Shown: positions 9,149 through 17,586 of the stretch, one piece after another | Layout: every line of letters starts with the position of its first letter | How positions within the stretch are numbered: position 1 is the stretch's first letter | Source of the DNA: Tritrichomonas musculus | Taxonomy: Eukaryota > Parabasalia > Tritrichomonadida > Tritrichomonadidae | Length of the DNA stretch: 28,356 nucleotides | NCBI GenBank assembly: GCA_039105265.1 | Contig: JAPFFF010000271.1 | Coordinates: forward strand, 1 to 28,356 | Reading direction: 5' to 3' | Made by a program: the position numbers and the translations under genes | The notes under the pieces: model-generated | Database searches by the model: none | What the model saw: the letters and a program-made list of their open reading frames with translations, nothing else | Told to the model about the DNA's origin: nothing

Positions 9149-9597
9149 ATGTCTTGTAGATGCCGGTCACCCAAAAAAAGAGAAGAAGAAGAACAAAAAA
9201 AGCAAAAAGACATACCGATCAAAAACTATTACTATAATCCTATCGAATCAGATCAAATTACTGAAGCAATGTCAGATTACTATATGTTCCTAACACTCAA
9301 GAACCGATGCCAAAACCACAATTATTCACTCGTTTTAGACACAAAAAATTGAAAAGTTAACCTCAATCTAGAAAGAACTGTCCCAGATCGAGTCGAATAT
9401 GAAGAACTTAAAATTGACGCTCAAAAATATGAGGAGGAGCAACGAAAAATGACCGGAAAATTCCCTTATGTACTAAAGGATCCACGTATTTGAATGGACT
9501 TATCCCGATGTTCTTGGAGGATACAAACCACAAAAAGAAGTTCAAAATGAAGAAGGGTCAAAAGATGACATTCAAAAAGATCCTGATTGGAAACAAT
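9149..9597 (+). pseudogene. Broken plus-strand gene of unknown family
   Basis: Three collinear stretches have coding-like composition. From the ATG at 9149 comes MSCRCRSPKKREEEEQKKQK and on to a TGA at 9350-9352. The same frame then continues with LERTVPDRVEYEELKIDAQK and on to about 9480. Finally a +1 frame reads FEWTYPDVLGGYKPQKEV and ends at a TAA at 9595-9597. The amino-acid content (charged, with Trp and Tyr, few low-complexity runs) is unlike spacer translation. I do not recognise the family. One stop and one frame change separate the parts, so it is either a pseudogene or, less likely, a gene with a sequencing error or unusual intron. It overlaps the open upstream part of the minus-strand frame. 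Confidence 0.45.
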
Positions 9598-9612
9598 AAA
9601 AAGTGACATTTA

Positions 9613-9641
9613 TTGAGAGCATATTTAAGAAAAACTCTCAA
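9613..9641. repeat. Hairpin after the broken gene
   Basis: TTGAGAG (9613-9619) pairs with CTCTCAA (9635-9641) across a 15-base loop, 15 bases after the TAA of the broken plus-strand gene. It could be a 3'-end structure or chance. Confidence 0.4.
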
Positions 9642-9697
9642 GATTAGGTTTTAAGTAAACCACTTAATTAAAAGCTTTTTCTATATCTTTTTTACTG

Positions 9698-9860
9698 AGA
9701 GGATAGCAATGTTCTATAGACGAGATGGGACCTATTTCTGTAGGCGACCTCACGGAGTGATCCCAGTGATAGCGGTTGATAGAAAACCTTAACGGCTGGG
9801 GCCCCATACCTGTCTTCACGAGTAGGGTGTCAGTGTTGGTATATTTGCCCCGTGTTTTGC
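9698..9860 (-). ncRNA. GC-rich island, candidate structured RNA (strand uncertain)
   Basis: A roughly 150-bp patch of clearly higher GC in AT-rich surroundings, with no convincing protein family in any frame. Several nested complementary segments are visible. ATGGGACC (9725-9732) faces GGCCCCAT (9800-9807); as minus-strand RNA this helix has one G-U pair, as plus-strand RNA an A-C mismatch. Inside it lie TCAC/GTGA (9750-9753, 9757-9760) and CCCAG/CTGGG (9762-9766, 9796-9800) enclosing GGTT/AACC. The last base of CTGGG is shared with the outer helix, so the two compete there. On the minus strand ACAGAAA directly precedes the 3' half of the long helix, as in the CR-V region of RNase P/MRP RNAs, but the size and the rest do not fit well. 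It may also be a transposon remnant. Confidence 0.25.
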
Positions 9861-10064
9861 ACAAAGTGCAAAAATCGTGTCAAATTTATCACTACTTCAA
9901 TTATCATGAAATCAGATATGAAATTAATTGTAAACTTTCGACTATGGAATCGGGTCTATAAAAAACCCAATCCTTAATTTGACCTTAAAGTTGATTGTTC
10001 CTGATCGGATATACGAACTTTTTATGAATATAAATTGTCCCTTGAATTGAGAGAGTCTTGGCTT

Positions 10065-10436
10065 TTTGAATATTATTTTGAATTTTAAAATTAATAACTT
10101 TACATCAATTGCCCAAATCTCAAACAGATTTATCTTTTTTTATTATTGGTATTTCTGTTTTTAAAATATTAAAAAATAGATAATATAATTTAATTGTATT
10201 TATATTAATTTTAAAATTCAAAATAAATGCTTTTTAATGAGATATTTGAAACTTTATTACAAATGCCAATATGAATAAATTTATCAAAAAGTCTAATTGA
10301 AATTTTTGATGTCAAAAGCCTTGAAATATAATTCTCGATCTCTGAAATCGATCTCCTGTATCAGTGTATATTTATTTATCGATATCAGAAAGTAAATCAA
10401 TTATCAATCTCGAGAATCGGAAAATAACAAGCTTAT
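10065..10436 (-). mobile_element. Repeat element, copy 1 (inverted relative to the copy at 16183)
   Basis: Read on the minus strand, this stretch aligns through most of its length with 16183-16505. It shares CTTGTTATT at the end, CCGATTCTCGAGAT, AATTGATT, TTTTTGATA, AATACCAAT and GATAAATCTGT in the same order. The right end is CAAGCTTAT (10428-10436), matching the terminal sequence TTAGGCTTG of copy 2. Similarity carries on past the point where copy 2 holds a 573-bp insert, so this copy is the empty form. The left end is unclear (10040-10080), and no terminal repeat is found there. It is non-coding, probably a MITE relic, and divergent enough to be old. Confidence 0.75.
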
Positions 10437-10500
10437 CGATGACTTTCATTTAAAATATGACCTTTTATCCTCCCAATTCAAAAATTTTTCAATAATTTTT

Positions 10501-11493
10501 ATGGATAGATTTTCTAATATTCCTGAAGGCACGATTTATGAATCACCAACTGGTGCTCACTATTCGATTAGAAGGAAATTAGGGTATGGCGTTTCTGGTC
10601 ATGTTTATCAAGCTATTGAAATAGAAACAAACAAAAAAGTTGCTTTTAAAATAGGTTACATACCTAAAGATTGTAAGAATCCGAAAGATGATCAGCTACT
10701 TCATGAAATTAATATGTACGAATATATTGATCAACATATTCAACAGAGTGAAAAGCAATTTTTTGGCGAACTTATTGATAACTTTTTAATTGAAGAACAA
10801 CATGCACGCGTACTCATCCTTGAACTTTATGTAATAAATGCTTTTCAACAGTTGAAAGGATGGGGATATTGTGGCTTCTCTCTTGAACAAGTACAAATAA
10901 TTTTGCGTGATGTGGCATCTGGAATGAAAGCTTTACATGAAATTAAAGTTACTCATTGCGATTTAAAACCTGAAAACATAGTACTCACATCAAATAATCA
11001 TGCTAGAATTATAGATTTTGGTTCTTCTGAGACTCTGGAGGACAACTTTGATCTTTATATTCAATCGCGATATTATCGAGCTCCTGAAGTAATTCTTGAA
11101 CTTCAAAAAAAAAGCACCGTTGATGTTTGGTCTTTCGGATGCATAGCATTTGAACTTTATATGGGACTACCAATTTTTGCTGGGCATAATAAATTACACA
11201 TGCTGCAATTAATGGAAGTTAGATTAGGCAAATTTCCTATACGAATGATTAGAGATTCAACATGCTCACAAAATTTTTTTAAAAACAACAAAGTAGTCTT
11301 TTATGATAAATTTTTTGATCCAAGCCATTTCAAGAACACTAGTTTAAGTGATATTATTTTATCAAAACCTACAAATCAAGTGAAAATTCGAGACTCGCTT
11401 CTTAATCTTATCGAGCAATGCTTACGCTATGAGCCAGAAAAGAGAATTTCGTTTAGCTCAATTATAGATCATAATTTCTTCTCTTTTTGTTAG
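10501..11493 (+). CDS. DYRK-family dual-specificity protein kinase
   Basis: A 330-residue kinase domain with almost no extensions. The loop LGYGVSGHV spans 27-35 (glycine loop), the ATP lysine lies in VAFK at 50, and the catalytic loop is HCDLKPEN from 152. HCD instead of HRD is the DYRK/HIPK/PRP4 form. IDFGSS follows at 171-176, and YIQSRYYRAPE begins at 186, whose Tyr matches the second Tyr of the DYRK YxY self-phosphorylation site. An IQSRYYRAPE segment is diagnostic for the group. All catalytic residues are present. The DYRK-homology box upstream of the domain seems absent or very short, which sets it apart from classical DYRK1/2. Targets cannot be told from sequence. TCAATAATTTTT stands just before the ATG. 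The stop is TAG and does not form TAAA. Confidence 0.9.
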   Translation: MDRFSNIPEGTIYESPTGAHYSIRRKLGYGVSGHVYQAIEIETNKKVAFKIGYIPKDCKNPKDDQLLHEINMYEYIDQHIQQSEKQFFGELIDNFLIEEQHARVLILELYVINAFQQLKGWGYCGFSLEQVQIILRDVASGMKALHEIKVTHCDLKPENIVLTSNNHARIIDFGSSETLEDNFDLYIQSRYYRAPEVILELQKKSTVDVWSFGCIAFELYMGLPIFAGHNKLHMLQLMEVRLGKFPIRMIRDSTCSQNFFKNNKVVFYDKFFDPSHFKNTSLSDIILSKPTNQVKIRDSLLNLIEQCLRYEPEKRISFSSIIDHNFFSFC

Positions 11494-11936
11494 AAATCAA
11501 AGAAATTATCTTTTTAGCTATATTATGTTCTTGATTATCTTACATATCTCATGCACAATTGATCTCCAAAATCAAAATAGTGTTCATTTTGATTTAATTG
11601 AGTTAATGTTACTTTTATGCACAAACTTGATATTACGAATTCAGAAAATTTTTTACATATAAGATGCCAAATTCATATTAATTTTATACCTCTTATGTTA
11701 TATATATATGACTGTCTATTATATTAATAAATCTTATTTGTTTGTTAGATCATTTTACTCACGAATTACTTTTTTACATTCTGGTGAATCAGAATCAATA
11801 AATACTGAATAATGAAAAAGTACGGTAATATTGAAAAATAACATACTTTTTAATGATTCTTGGAAAACCGTTGAATGGATTTAAAAAAAAATGATGTTAA
11901 AATTTTATATCGGTTTAAAATTGTTATTTTTATCAA
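11494..11936. other. Intergenic between the DYRK kinase and the cyclin
   Basis: AT-rich with no supported frame. It contains the end of the kinase transcript and the cyclin promoter. TATCAA directly abuts the cyclin ATG. Nothing else is recognised. Confidence 0.5.
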
Positions 11937-12929
11937 ATGAATACGAATGAAAATAATACACAATACGAAAATACAGGATGCATAAAGATGATGGACAATG
12001 AAGTACAATCAACTCAAATAAATTTATATCAGGAAGATTGCAAGTACAATAATAATGATTGTGATAATGAACAAGAATACAGTGATCCAGATATAAGTTA
12101 CAATAGTGATTGCACTGAAGAAGAGGAAAGTGATTCATCAGTGAATGATCCGTATGAATTTTCGCGAAAAATATTTGATCAACTTCTTTTGGAAGAAAAG
12201 AGTATTAACGTATCGATCGATAAAATAAAACAAATTCAACATGAAGTAACATTAGATGATAGGGAACAAGTCATAATGTGGTTATTTCGGCTGAATACAG
12301 AATGGATGTATCCAAGCGATGTAACATATTCTGCAATTACATATTTTAATATTTATTTGTCAACAACAGAAATACAAAAAAGCGAGCTGAAATTGGTGAT
12401 TGTTACGTGCTTCAGAATAGCTGCAAAGGTTGAATTAGTAAAGTATCCAAATATTGAACAACTGAACAAAACTACTGGTGAAAACTTCACAACTGAAATG
12501 TTAAATGCAGCTGAAATCAAAATAATTGTAGCACTTTCGTTTAAATTGTCTTACCCAACAGTTAAAGCATTTATGAAGAAATTATTATACGGAACAGAAA
12601 TAAGCCAACGCGTTTACTATATATCAAACATCATCGTGGAAAAAGTAACAATTAAATCAGAATTCTTGAAATATTATCCTTCGTTGATTTCGGCAGCTGT
12701 CGTTAGTACTGTACTTGCGGGAACAGGCGATTTTAATGGCGCAAAAAAAGTGATTCTAGAGTCGCAATGCACAGACATTCCATTGATGTATGAATGTGTT
12801 TCAAAAATGATCGATGTCGGAAAAAAACTGACTGCTGCTTTGAGTCATTTTAATGATAACGCTCCTATAATCAAAATGTTTGAAAATACTAGCTTTGAGT
12901 TCGATGCATCAAGTGTTTTTGTTATTTAA
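11937..12929 (+). CDS. Cyclin (A/B-like), two-lobe cyclin fold
   Basis: A 330-residue protein. The N-terminal 75 residues are acidic, with many Asn, Asp and Glu, and probably disordered. The first cyclin box covers about 78-200: DDREQVIMWLFRLN (107-120) matches the M/R-x-x-L-x-x-W helix of A/B cyclins, followed by VTYSAITYFNIYLS (129-142) and LKLVIVTCFRIAAKVE (151-166), the family form of LQLVGVTCMLIASKYEE. A second helical lobe (about 205-310) has ISAAVVSTVLAG where A/B cyclins have LAASALCLA. It would activate a CDK; which one is unknown, though a CDK9/12-like gene is 7 kb away. No clear destruction box is seen in the N-terminus. The ATG lies only three bases after TATC, giving a very short leader. 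Confidence 0.88.
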   Translation: MNTNENNTQYENTGCIKMMDNEVQSTQINLYQEDCKYNNNDCDNEQEYSDPDISYNSDCTEEEESDSSVNDPYEFSRKIFDQLLLEEKSINVSIDKIKQIQHEVTLDDREQVIMWLFRLNTEWMYPSDVTYSAITYFNIYLSTTEIQKSELKLVIVTCFRIAAKVELVKYPNIEQLNKTTGENFTTEMLNAAEIKIIVALSFKLSYPTVKAFMKKLLYGTEISQRVYYISNIIVEKVTIKSEFLKYYPSLISAAVVSTVLAGTGDFNGAKKVILESQCTDIPLMYECVSKMIDVGKKLTAALSHFNDNAPIIKMFENTSFEFDASSVFVI

Positions 12930-13244
12930 GTAATATGTTTTATTCAATTTTTTGTATGAAAAATGTCACCGTTTATTAATTCCATAAAGTAACCGTTACT
13001 TTACATTTTTTTACTATCTATTATTTTTAGCCTTATTGTGGATGTCTAAGGTCAATTTCTTTTGATATATCATCTTGAGTTTCAAAATTCATATGCTTTT
13101 TCCAAAAATAACCTGTTTTGCTACTTTCATACTTTTTATTTACTAAGGGATGTAAATTCAATTTATCATATGAAAATTTCATAATGAAATTTTATTTTGA
13201 GAAAAATTATTCAAAAAGTTTTAGACGTTACTTCTTCGAGTAAG
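12930..13244. other. Intergenic with a perfect 19-bp palindrome
   Basis: A 315-bp AT-rich gap. At 12985-13003 lies TAAAGTAACCGTTACTTTA, two 9-base arms around a central C. It contains TAACCG/GTTA, the core bound by Myb proteins, which are common trichomonad transcription factors. That link is inference. The gap also holds the promoter of the CFAP58-like gene. Confidence 0.5.
13212..13220 (+). promoter_or_regulatory. CAAAAAGTT motif upstream of the CFAP58-like gene
   Basis: CAAAAAGTT ends 24 bases before the ATG at 13245. The same C/G-AAAAAGTT word recurs in non-coding parts of the window, including upstream of the coiled-coil gene at 19374 (19434-19442, minus strand) and of the CDK gene (4805-4813). 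It is a candidate core promoter element; function is unproven. Confidence 0.35.
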
Positions 13245-16025
13245 ATGTCTAAAGCAACCCCAACACTTATTGCAGATACAGACTTACATTCGCATATTGC
13301 AGAAACAGTCCAACAGTTGAACTCTGAAATAACGCCAGATAATCCAATTGCACCTTATCTCGAAGCATATAATAGTATGTTTACAAAATTTGACGAAGCA
13401 TACGAACGAAATTTGAAACTTGTGCGTCTCTGTCATGAAATGAATTCAACTGTTATATTAAATGCAAACAAAATTTCCGAAACATTAAAATATACAAAGG
13501 AAACAAGTGATACAATTGAATCTCTTAGAGCTGAATATGAAAAAGCAAAACGTAGACTTAAGATGCACAATGAACGCGCCAAAGAAAAACTTTCCGAATT
13601 TCAAAAATTACGTGATGAATATAATGAAATTAGACAAGCGGTCAAACCATCAGAGGAATTCATACAACAAATTGAAGAAAGTCAACAAGCTTTTTCTAAT
13701 GTTCAGGAGCAAATTGAAACCACCACTCAATTATTAGATGAAATCCAATCTGAGAATGAATGGCTGAAATCAGAACTTTCTAAAATAGAATCCGAAATTG
13801 AAAATTATGAAAGACAAAGGAAAGATATTCAAAAAGAGAAATTAAATATTGACAACGAAATCGCCATGATTGAGAGTTCAATTCAAAATTTATCAGATGA
13901 GAAAGATTCAAATGAAGGTTCTATTGATGAATTTAATGAAAGAATTGAGTTGCTCAATAGGAGTATTAAAGATTCAGATCTTCAATTCAATTCTGTTAAA
14001 ACAGAAACAAATAGCATTAAGACAAGAATGGCAAAACTTCCTAAAGAAATTCGAGAGCAGAAGAAACTTTTGCAAGTTAATTTAGAGCAAAAACACTATT
14101 TAGAAAGCCAACTAAACAAAAAATCAGATAAATTCGTTGAATTAAACAAAGAACTACAAACTATTTCAAAAGAAGCAGAAGTTAACTTAGTTGAATTTAA
14201 TAATCTTACTAAGCAACGCCGTCAGAATCAGCAGGAAAAAGATCAATTACTCGAGAAAAATTCAAAATTAAGAACTCAATTGTTAAATCTTCAAATATCT
14301 GTTACAAGACAAACAAACGAAAATAGAACAAATAATCGTGTTTTAATAAATGAGAAAGTCTTTTGCTCAAATCAGAAAAAAGATTTCCAAGACGAAATCC
14401 AAACTGCACGTGAAATAAATAATGTTACACGTAATATTGTATACGAAACAACACAAAAAAAGCAAAATATATCTAGTATGCAAGAAAAGCTATCTAATTT
14501 AGAATCTGATATTATGAATAGAACAGTAGAAATGAACGATATTAATCAAAAAATTTCAAATTTGCAAGACCAGATTCTTAATAATACAATTGAGAATGAG
14601 AACAAAATTGCTGCTCATAACGAATTGAAACAAAGGATCGAAGAACAAGCAGAGCTAAATCAAAAATTGACCCAGGAAAAAAATTCCTTTAAACGTCAAT
14701 ATGAAAATATTATTAGCCAACATAATGAATTAACATCACAATATGAAAGCTTAACTTCAGCTATAGAAATGATGACGGATAAAGTTGATAGAATCACCGA
14801 AGAAACAATAGCAAGTAAAATAAAGAAAGAAGAAGCAAACATTGCTTCAGAGTCACTAGAAAAAATGCGAATAACAGCTTTACAAGGTATTGAGCGTTCT
14901 AAAAACTCCACTCAAAAACTCAAGGCTGAGCAGAAAACTTTATCATGCGTTATTGAAGATACAGAAAAACATCTAAGGCAACAAGAATTGGAATATCGAC
15001 TCATGAACAATAATTATATTATGCTATGGAATCAATATGAATTAAAAAATCGGAAGAAAGATCAACTAAACTCAGAAAAAGAATCAATTGAAGCATATCG
15101 TCACAAGAGTGAACAAATGTTCAACGAAAAAATGAATGAGATATTTAATCTCCAAGATCAACTTCAAGAACAACAAGAACAACAGAAAATTCTTCAATTA
15201 AAAGCTCGACATGCTAATGAATTAATAAGAGAAAAGAACCGTTGTTTAGATTTGATTGCCGTTGAAAGGAAGAAAAAAATGTATCTTTACCATCTCAGTT
15301 CGAATCAGATTCATATTTCACCTTATACAATGATTTATTCCACACCAATTGATGGCGAAGAGGGTTTAAATCATGCTTATGCAATTAATTTGAATCAACG
15401 AATTGTAGATGCTATACAAGAACTTGATTCATTAAAGAAAACTCGTGATGAACTTGCAAGGAGACTCAAAGAGAAGAAAGAACGAATTTCATCAGAATAT
15501 TCAGTTGAAGATGTTAAAAAATATATTGATGTTTACAACGAAGACTTGAAAATGAAAGAAGAAGAAATTGAAAAATGTAGAGAAATGATCAGGAGAAATA
15601 AAGAAAAGGCTTCTCAAAGTAAAGAAAAGAATGAACAAGCGAGATTAGCTGTTTCTTACAGAAAATGCGTTACTCAACAATTGAGACAAACAAATATGGA
15701 ATTAAGAAAGAAAACCCGAAACAGTTGCAGTAATGATCAGTGCATGAAGCCTCAGACTGATTCATTAGATCTATCTTACATTACTGAACCTTCATCATAT
15801 ATGTACCAACAAAGCTCATCACATGTTAGAAACCGCAAATATGAAAATGATGCAAGCAAGCAGAATCAAAATGTTCCAAGATTGAGACTTAATCAGAATT
15901 ATAATGAAAGTCAACCTCCTCCAATGATTCAATCCCAACGATATCAGCCTTCATTAAACCCAAAAATCAGAATCCCAAAGGCTGAAAGATCACCAAGATA
16001 TTATCGAAAATATGCGATGAAATAA
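13245..16025 (+). CDS. CFAP58-like axonemal coiled-coil protein
   Basis: A 926-residue protein, almost entirely coiled coil. The ATG at 13245 (MSKATPTLIAD) is used because the 16 upstream codons begin with TTG and contain the promoter-like motif. Residues 57-125 resemble the early conserved part of CFAP58 as I remember it: RLCHEMNSTVILNANKI matches a RELNAEIVVNSAKV segment and is followed by the ATALK-type motif and a long charged helix. Human CFAP58 has about 870 residues, a similar size. The C-terminal 90 residues are polar and Pro-rich, without heptads. CFAP58 is needed for motile-flagellum assembly, so flagellar location is the likely role. Other long ciliary coiled coils (CCDC146, CCDC147-like) remain possible. 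No transmembrane segment. Confidence 0.6.
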   Translation: MSKATPTLIADTDLHSHIAETVQQLNSEITPDNPIAPYLEAYNSMFTKFDEAYERNLKLVRLCHEMNSTVILNANKISETLKYTKETSDTIESLRAEYEKAKRRLKMHNERAKEKLSEFQKLRDEYNEIRQAVKPSEEFIQQIEESQQAFSNVQEQIETTTQLLDEIQSENEWLKSELSKIESEIENYERQRKDIQKEKLNIDNEIAMIESSIQNLSDEKDSNEGSIDEFNERIELLNRSIKDSDLQFNSVKTETNSIKTRMAKLPKEIREQKKLLQVNLEQKHYLESQLNKKSDKFVELNKELQTISKEAEVNLVEFNNLTKQRRQNQQEKDQLLEKNSKLRTQLLNLQISVTRQTNENRTNNRVLINEKVFCSNQKKDFQDEIQTAREINNVTRNIVYETTQKKQNISSMQEKLSNLESDIMNRTVEMNDINQKISNLQDQILNNTIENENKIAAHNELKQRIEEQAELNQKLTQEKNSFKRQYENIISQHNELTSQYESLTSAIEMMTDKVDRITEETIASKIKKEEANIASESLEKMRITALQGIERSKNSTQKLKAEQKTLSCVIEDTEKHLRQQELEYRLMNNNYIMLWNQYELKNRKKDQLNSEKESIEAYRHKSEQMFNEKMNEIFNLQDQLQEQQEQQKILQLKARHANELIREKNRCLDLIAVERKKKMYLYHLSSNQIHISPYTMIYSTPIDGEEGLNHAYAINLNQRIVDAIQELDSLKKTRDELARRLKEKKERISSEYSVEDVKKYIDVYNEDLKMKEEEIEKCREMIRRNKEKASQSKEKNEQARLAVSYRKCVTQQLRQTNMELRKKTRNSCSNDQCMKPQTDSLDLSYITEPSSYMYQQSSSHVRNRKYENDASKQNQNVPRLRLNQNYNESQPPPMIQSQRYQPSLNPKIRIPKAERSPRYYRKYAMK

Positions 16026-16182
16026 GTTTGATTATTTTTTATTTATTTATTTGAGTAAATTTTGTTTGTTTTGTTCGATAATTGACACCATTTTTTATTT
16101 TTATTTTTTTTTTTTGTAACTTAAGAAACAGATTTAAATTTAATAATGAAAAATCAACAAAATTTTGACAATTAAATATTAA

Positions 16183-17239
16183 TTAGGCTTGTTATTCTCC
16201 GATTCTCGAGATCGATAATTGATTGACTTTTTGATATCGATACATAAATATGCACTGATTCTCGAGATCGATTTAAGAGATCGAAAATTTTTTTTCTCAG
16301 CTTTTGATATCAGAATTTTCAATTAAACTTTTTGATAAATATATGATCGTAATTCAATCTCATATATTTCATAAAAAAGAATGTATTTTTTGATTTTAAT
16401 CTTAAAATAAACATCAATACATTATATTATTTATTTTTAAATATTTTAAAATCACAAATACCAATTATAAAAAAAAGATAAATCTGTATGAAATCTCGAG
16501 ATCTCGTTAAGGACGACCTTTCACCGTTTATAATTTATTTTTAAACGATTAATTTTTGTATTCATTTTCATCGTAAATCATTGAAAATTAAAAAATTTAA
16601 TAACTCAAGTTAGAAGGGGAAAAAGAAACTTGTTTTTGTGTTAATACAAATCAAATAGAATAAATTATTGTTATCCGGTTCGAAAAGTTATATTAATACT
16701 TGTTATTTATCAAATTTAATCATTTTTTTATTTTATCTACTAAAATTTCATCTTTTTCTTTAATATATTATGAGTTTGGAACCGGATTATTTTAAATATT
16801 CATGTTATTTAATAAATGGTGCATAGAAAACAAAATTGTTTTTCTTTGAAATTGAGTTATTACATTTTGAAATTCTTAGAAAAAATATAAACGTATTTTG
16901 GTATAATTCACTTTTATTTTTTGAAATATCTCTTTTTCAAAGCTGAATAATTAATTATTTATTTTTTATATGCATTATATTCCAATTATTTATTTGTTAA
17001 TATGAGTTTCACAATAAAATTATGAAAGATTGAAGAAAAATTAAATGTAACCACGACGATCATTTTTCATAGAAAGGTCGTCCTTAATTGATATCAAGTT
17101 TACAATTATTTTTATATCACATTTCATATCTGATATCTTGATAATCGATAATCTCGATATCAGATTTTCAACTGATAATCGAGTATCAGATGTAAAAAAG
17201 TGACGTTTTTGATATTGATTCTCATAATAACAAGTCTAT
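16183..17239 (+). mobile_element. MITE-like inverted-repeat element, copy 2, carrying a nested insertion
   Basis: The left end TTAGGCTTGTTATT (16183-16196) and the right end, read on the minus strand as ATAGACTTGTTATT (17226-17239), are imperfect terminal inverted repeats. TATTAA stands directly outside both ends (16177-16182, 17240-17245) and could be the target duplication, though it is weak evidence in such AT-rich DNA. The interior is rich in CTCGAGATCGAT and GATATCGAT words. Without the nested element it would be about 480 bp. It has no coding capacity. The family is not recognised. Confidence 0.75.
16511..17083 (+). mobile_element. Nested MITE with TTAA target duplication (piggyBac-like target choice)
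   Basis: Perfect inverted termini GGACGACCTTTC (16511-16522) and GAAAGGTCGTCC (17072-17083) bound 573 bp of non-coding AT-rich sequence. TTAA flanks both ends (16507-16510, 17084-17087). TTAA duplication is the hallmark of piggyBac-type transposition; the termini themselves are not ones I can match to a named family. It lies inside the element 16183-17239, whose paralogue at 10065-10436 lacks it, an independent sign of insertion. The perfect termini suggest it is younger than its host element. Confidence 0.8.
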
Positions 17240-17586
17240 TATTAATAGCTCAACAATTTCCATTATTTATGCAAAAAAAAGAACTGATAAAAAAGTAATA
17301 TATTGTCTTAAAGCTAGTATTAAATAATTGGAATTGGGGCATGAATTTAAAAATGAAGAGCTTATGTATTTGCACACTGCCTAGGACTCAAATTTATTCA
17401 TAGACTTTTATCATTTAATATTCCAGAAAAAGTTTTATATAATTTGGTAAAAACAAAGTTGAAATATCTTAAGAAAATAATCATTTTTTTTTATACTAAA
17501 ATCTTAAAATGAATCAAATAATAGCATCATATTTATAAAACAAACATGTATTATATAGCATAAAATAAAAATAATATTATAATTGT
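17240..17586. other. Intergenic, nothing recognised
   Basis: AT-rich gap between the nested MITE and the end of the minus-strand coiled-coil gene. A GAAAAAGTT motif lies at 17426-17434. No supported frame. Confidence 0.5.

Noticed and set aside
9698-9860. 5S rRNA, tRNA or U snRNA
   Set aside because: I compared the conserved boxes from memory (5S internal control region, tRNA A/B boxes, U2/U4/U5/U6 motifs, U3 box A) and none matches.
9664-9961. Short frames in the GC-rich island on both strands
   Set aside because: Higher GC lowers the number of stops, so short open frames are expected; none resembles a known family.
13197-13244. Upstream extension of the CFAP58-like gene
   Set aside because: It begins with TTG, and the extra codons cover a promoter-like CAAAAAGTT; the first ATG is at 13245.
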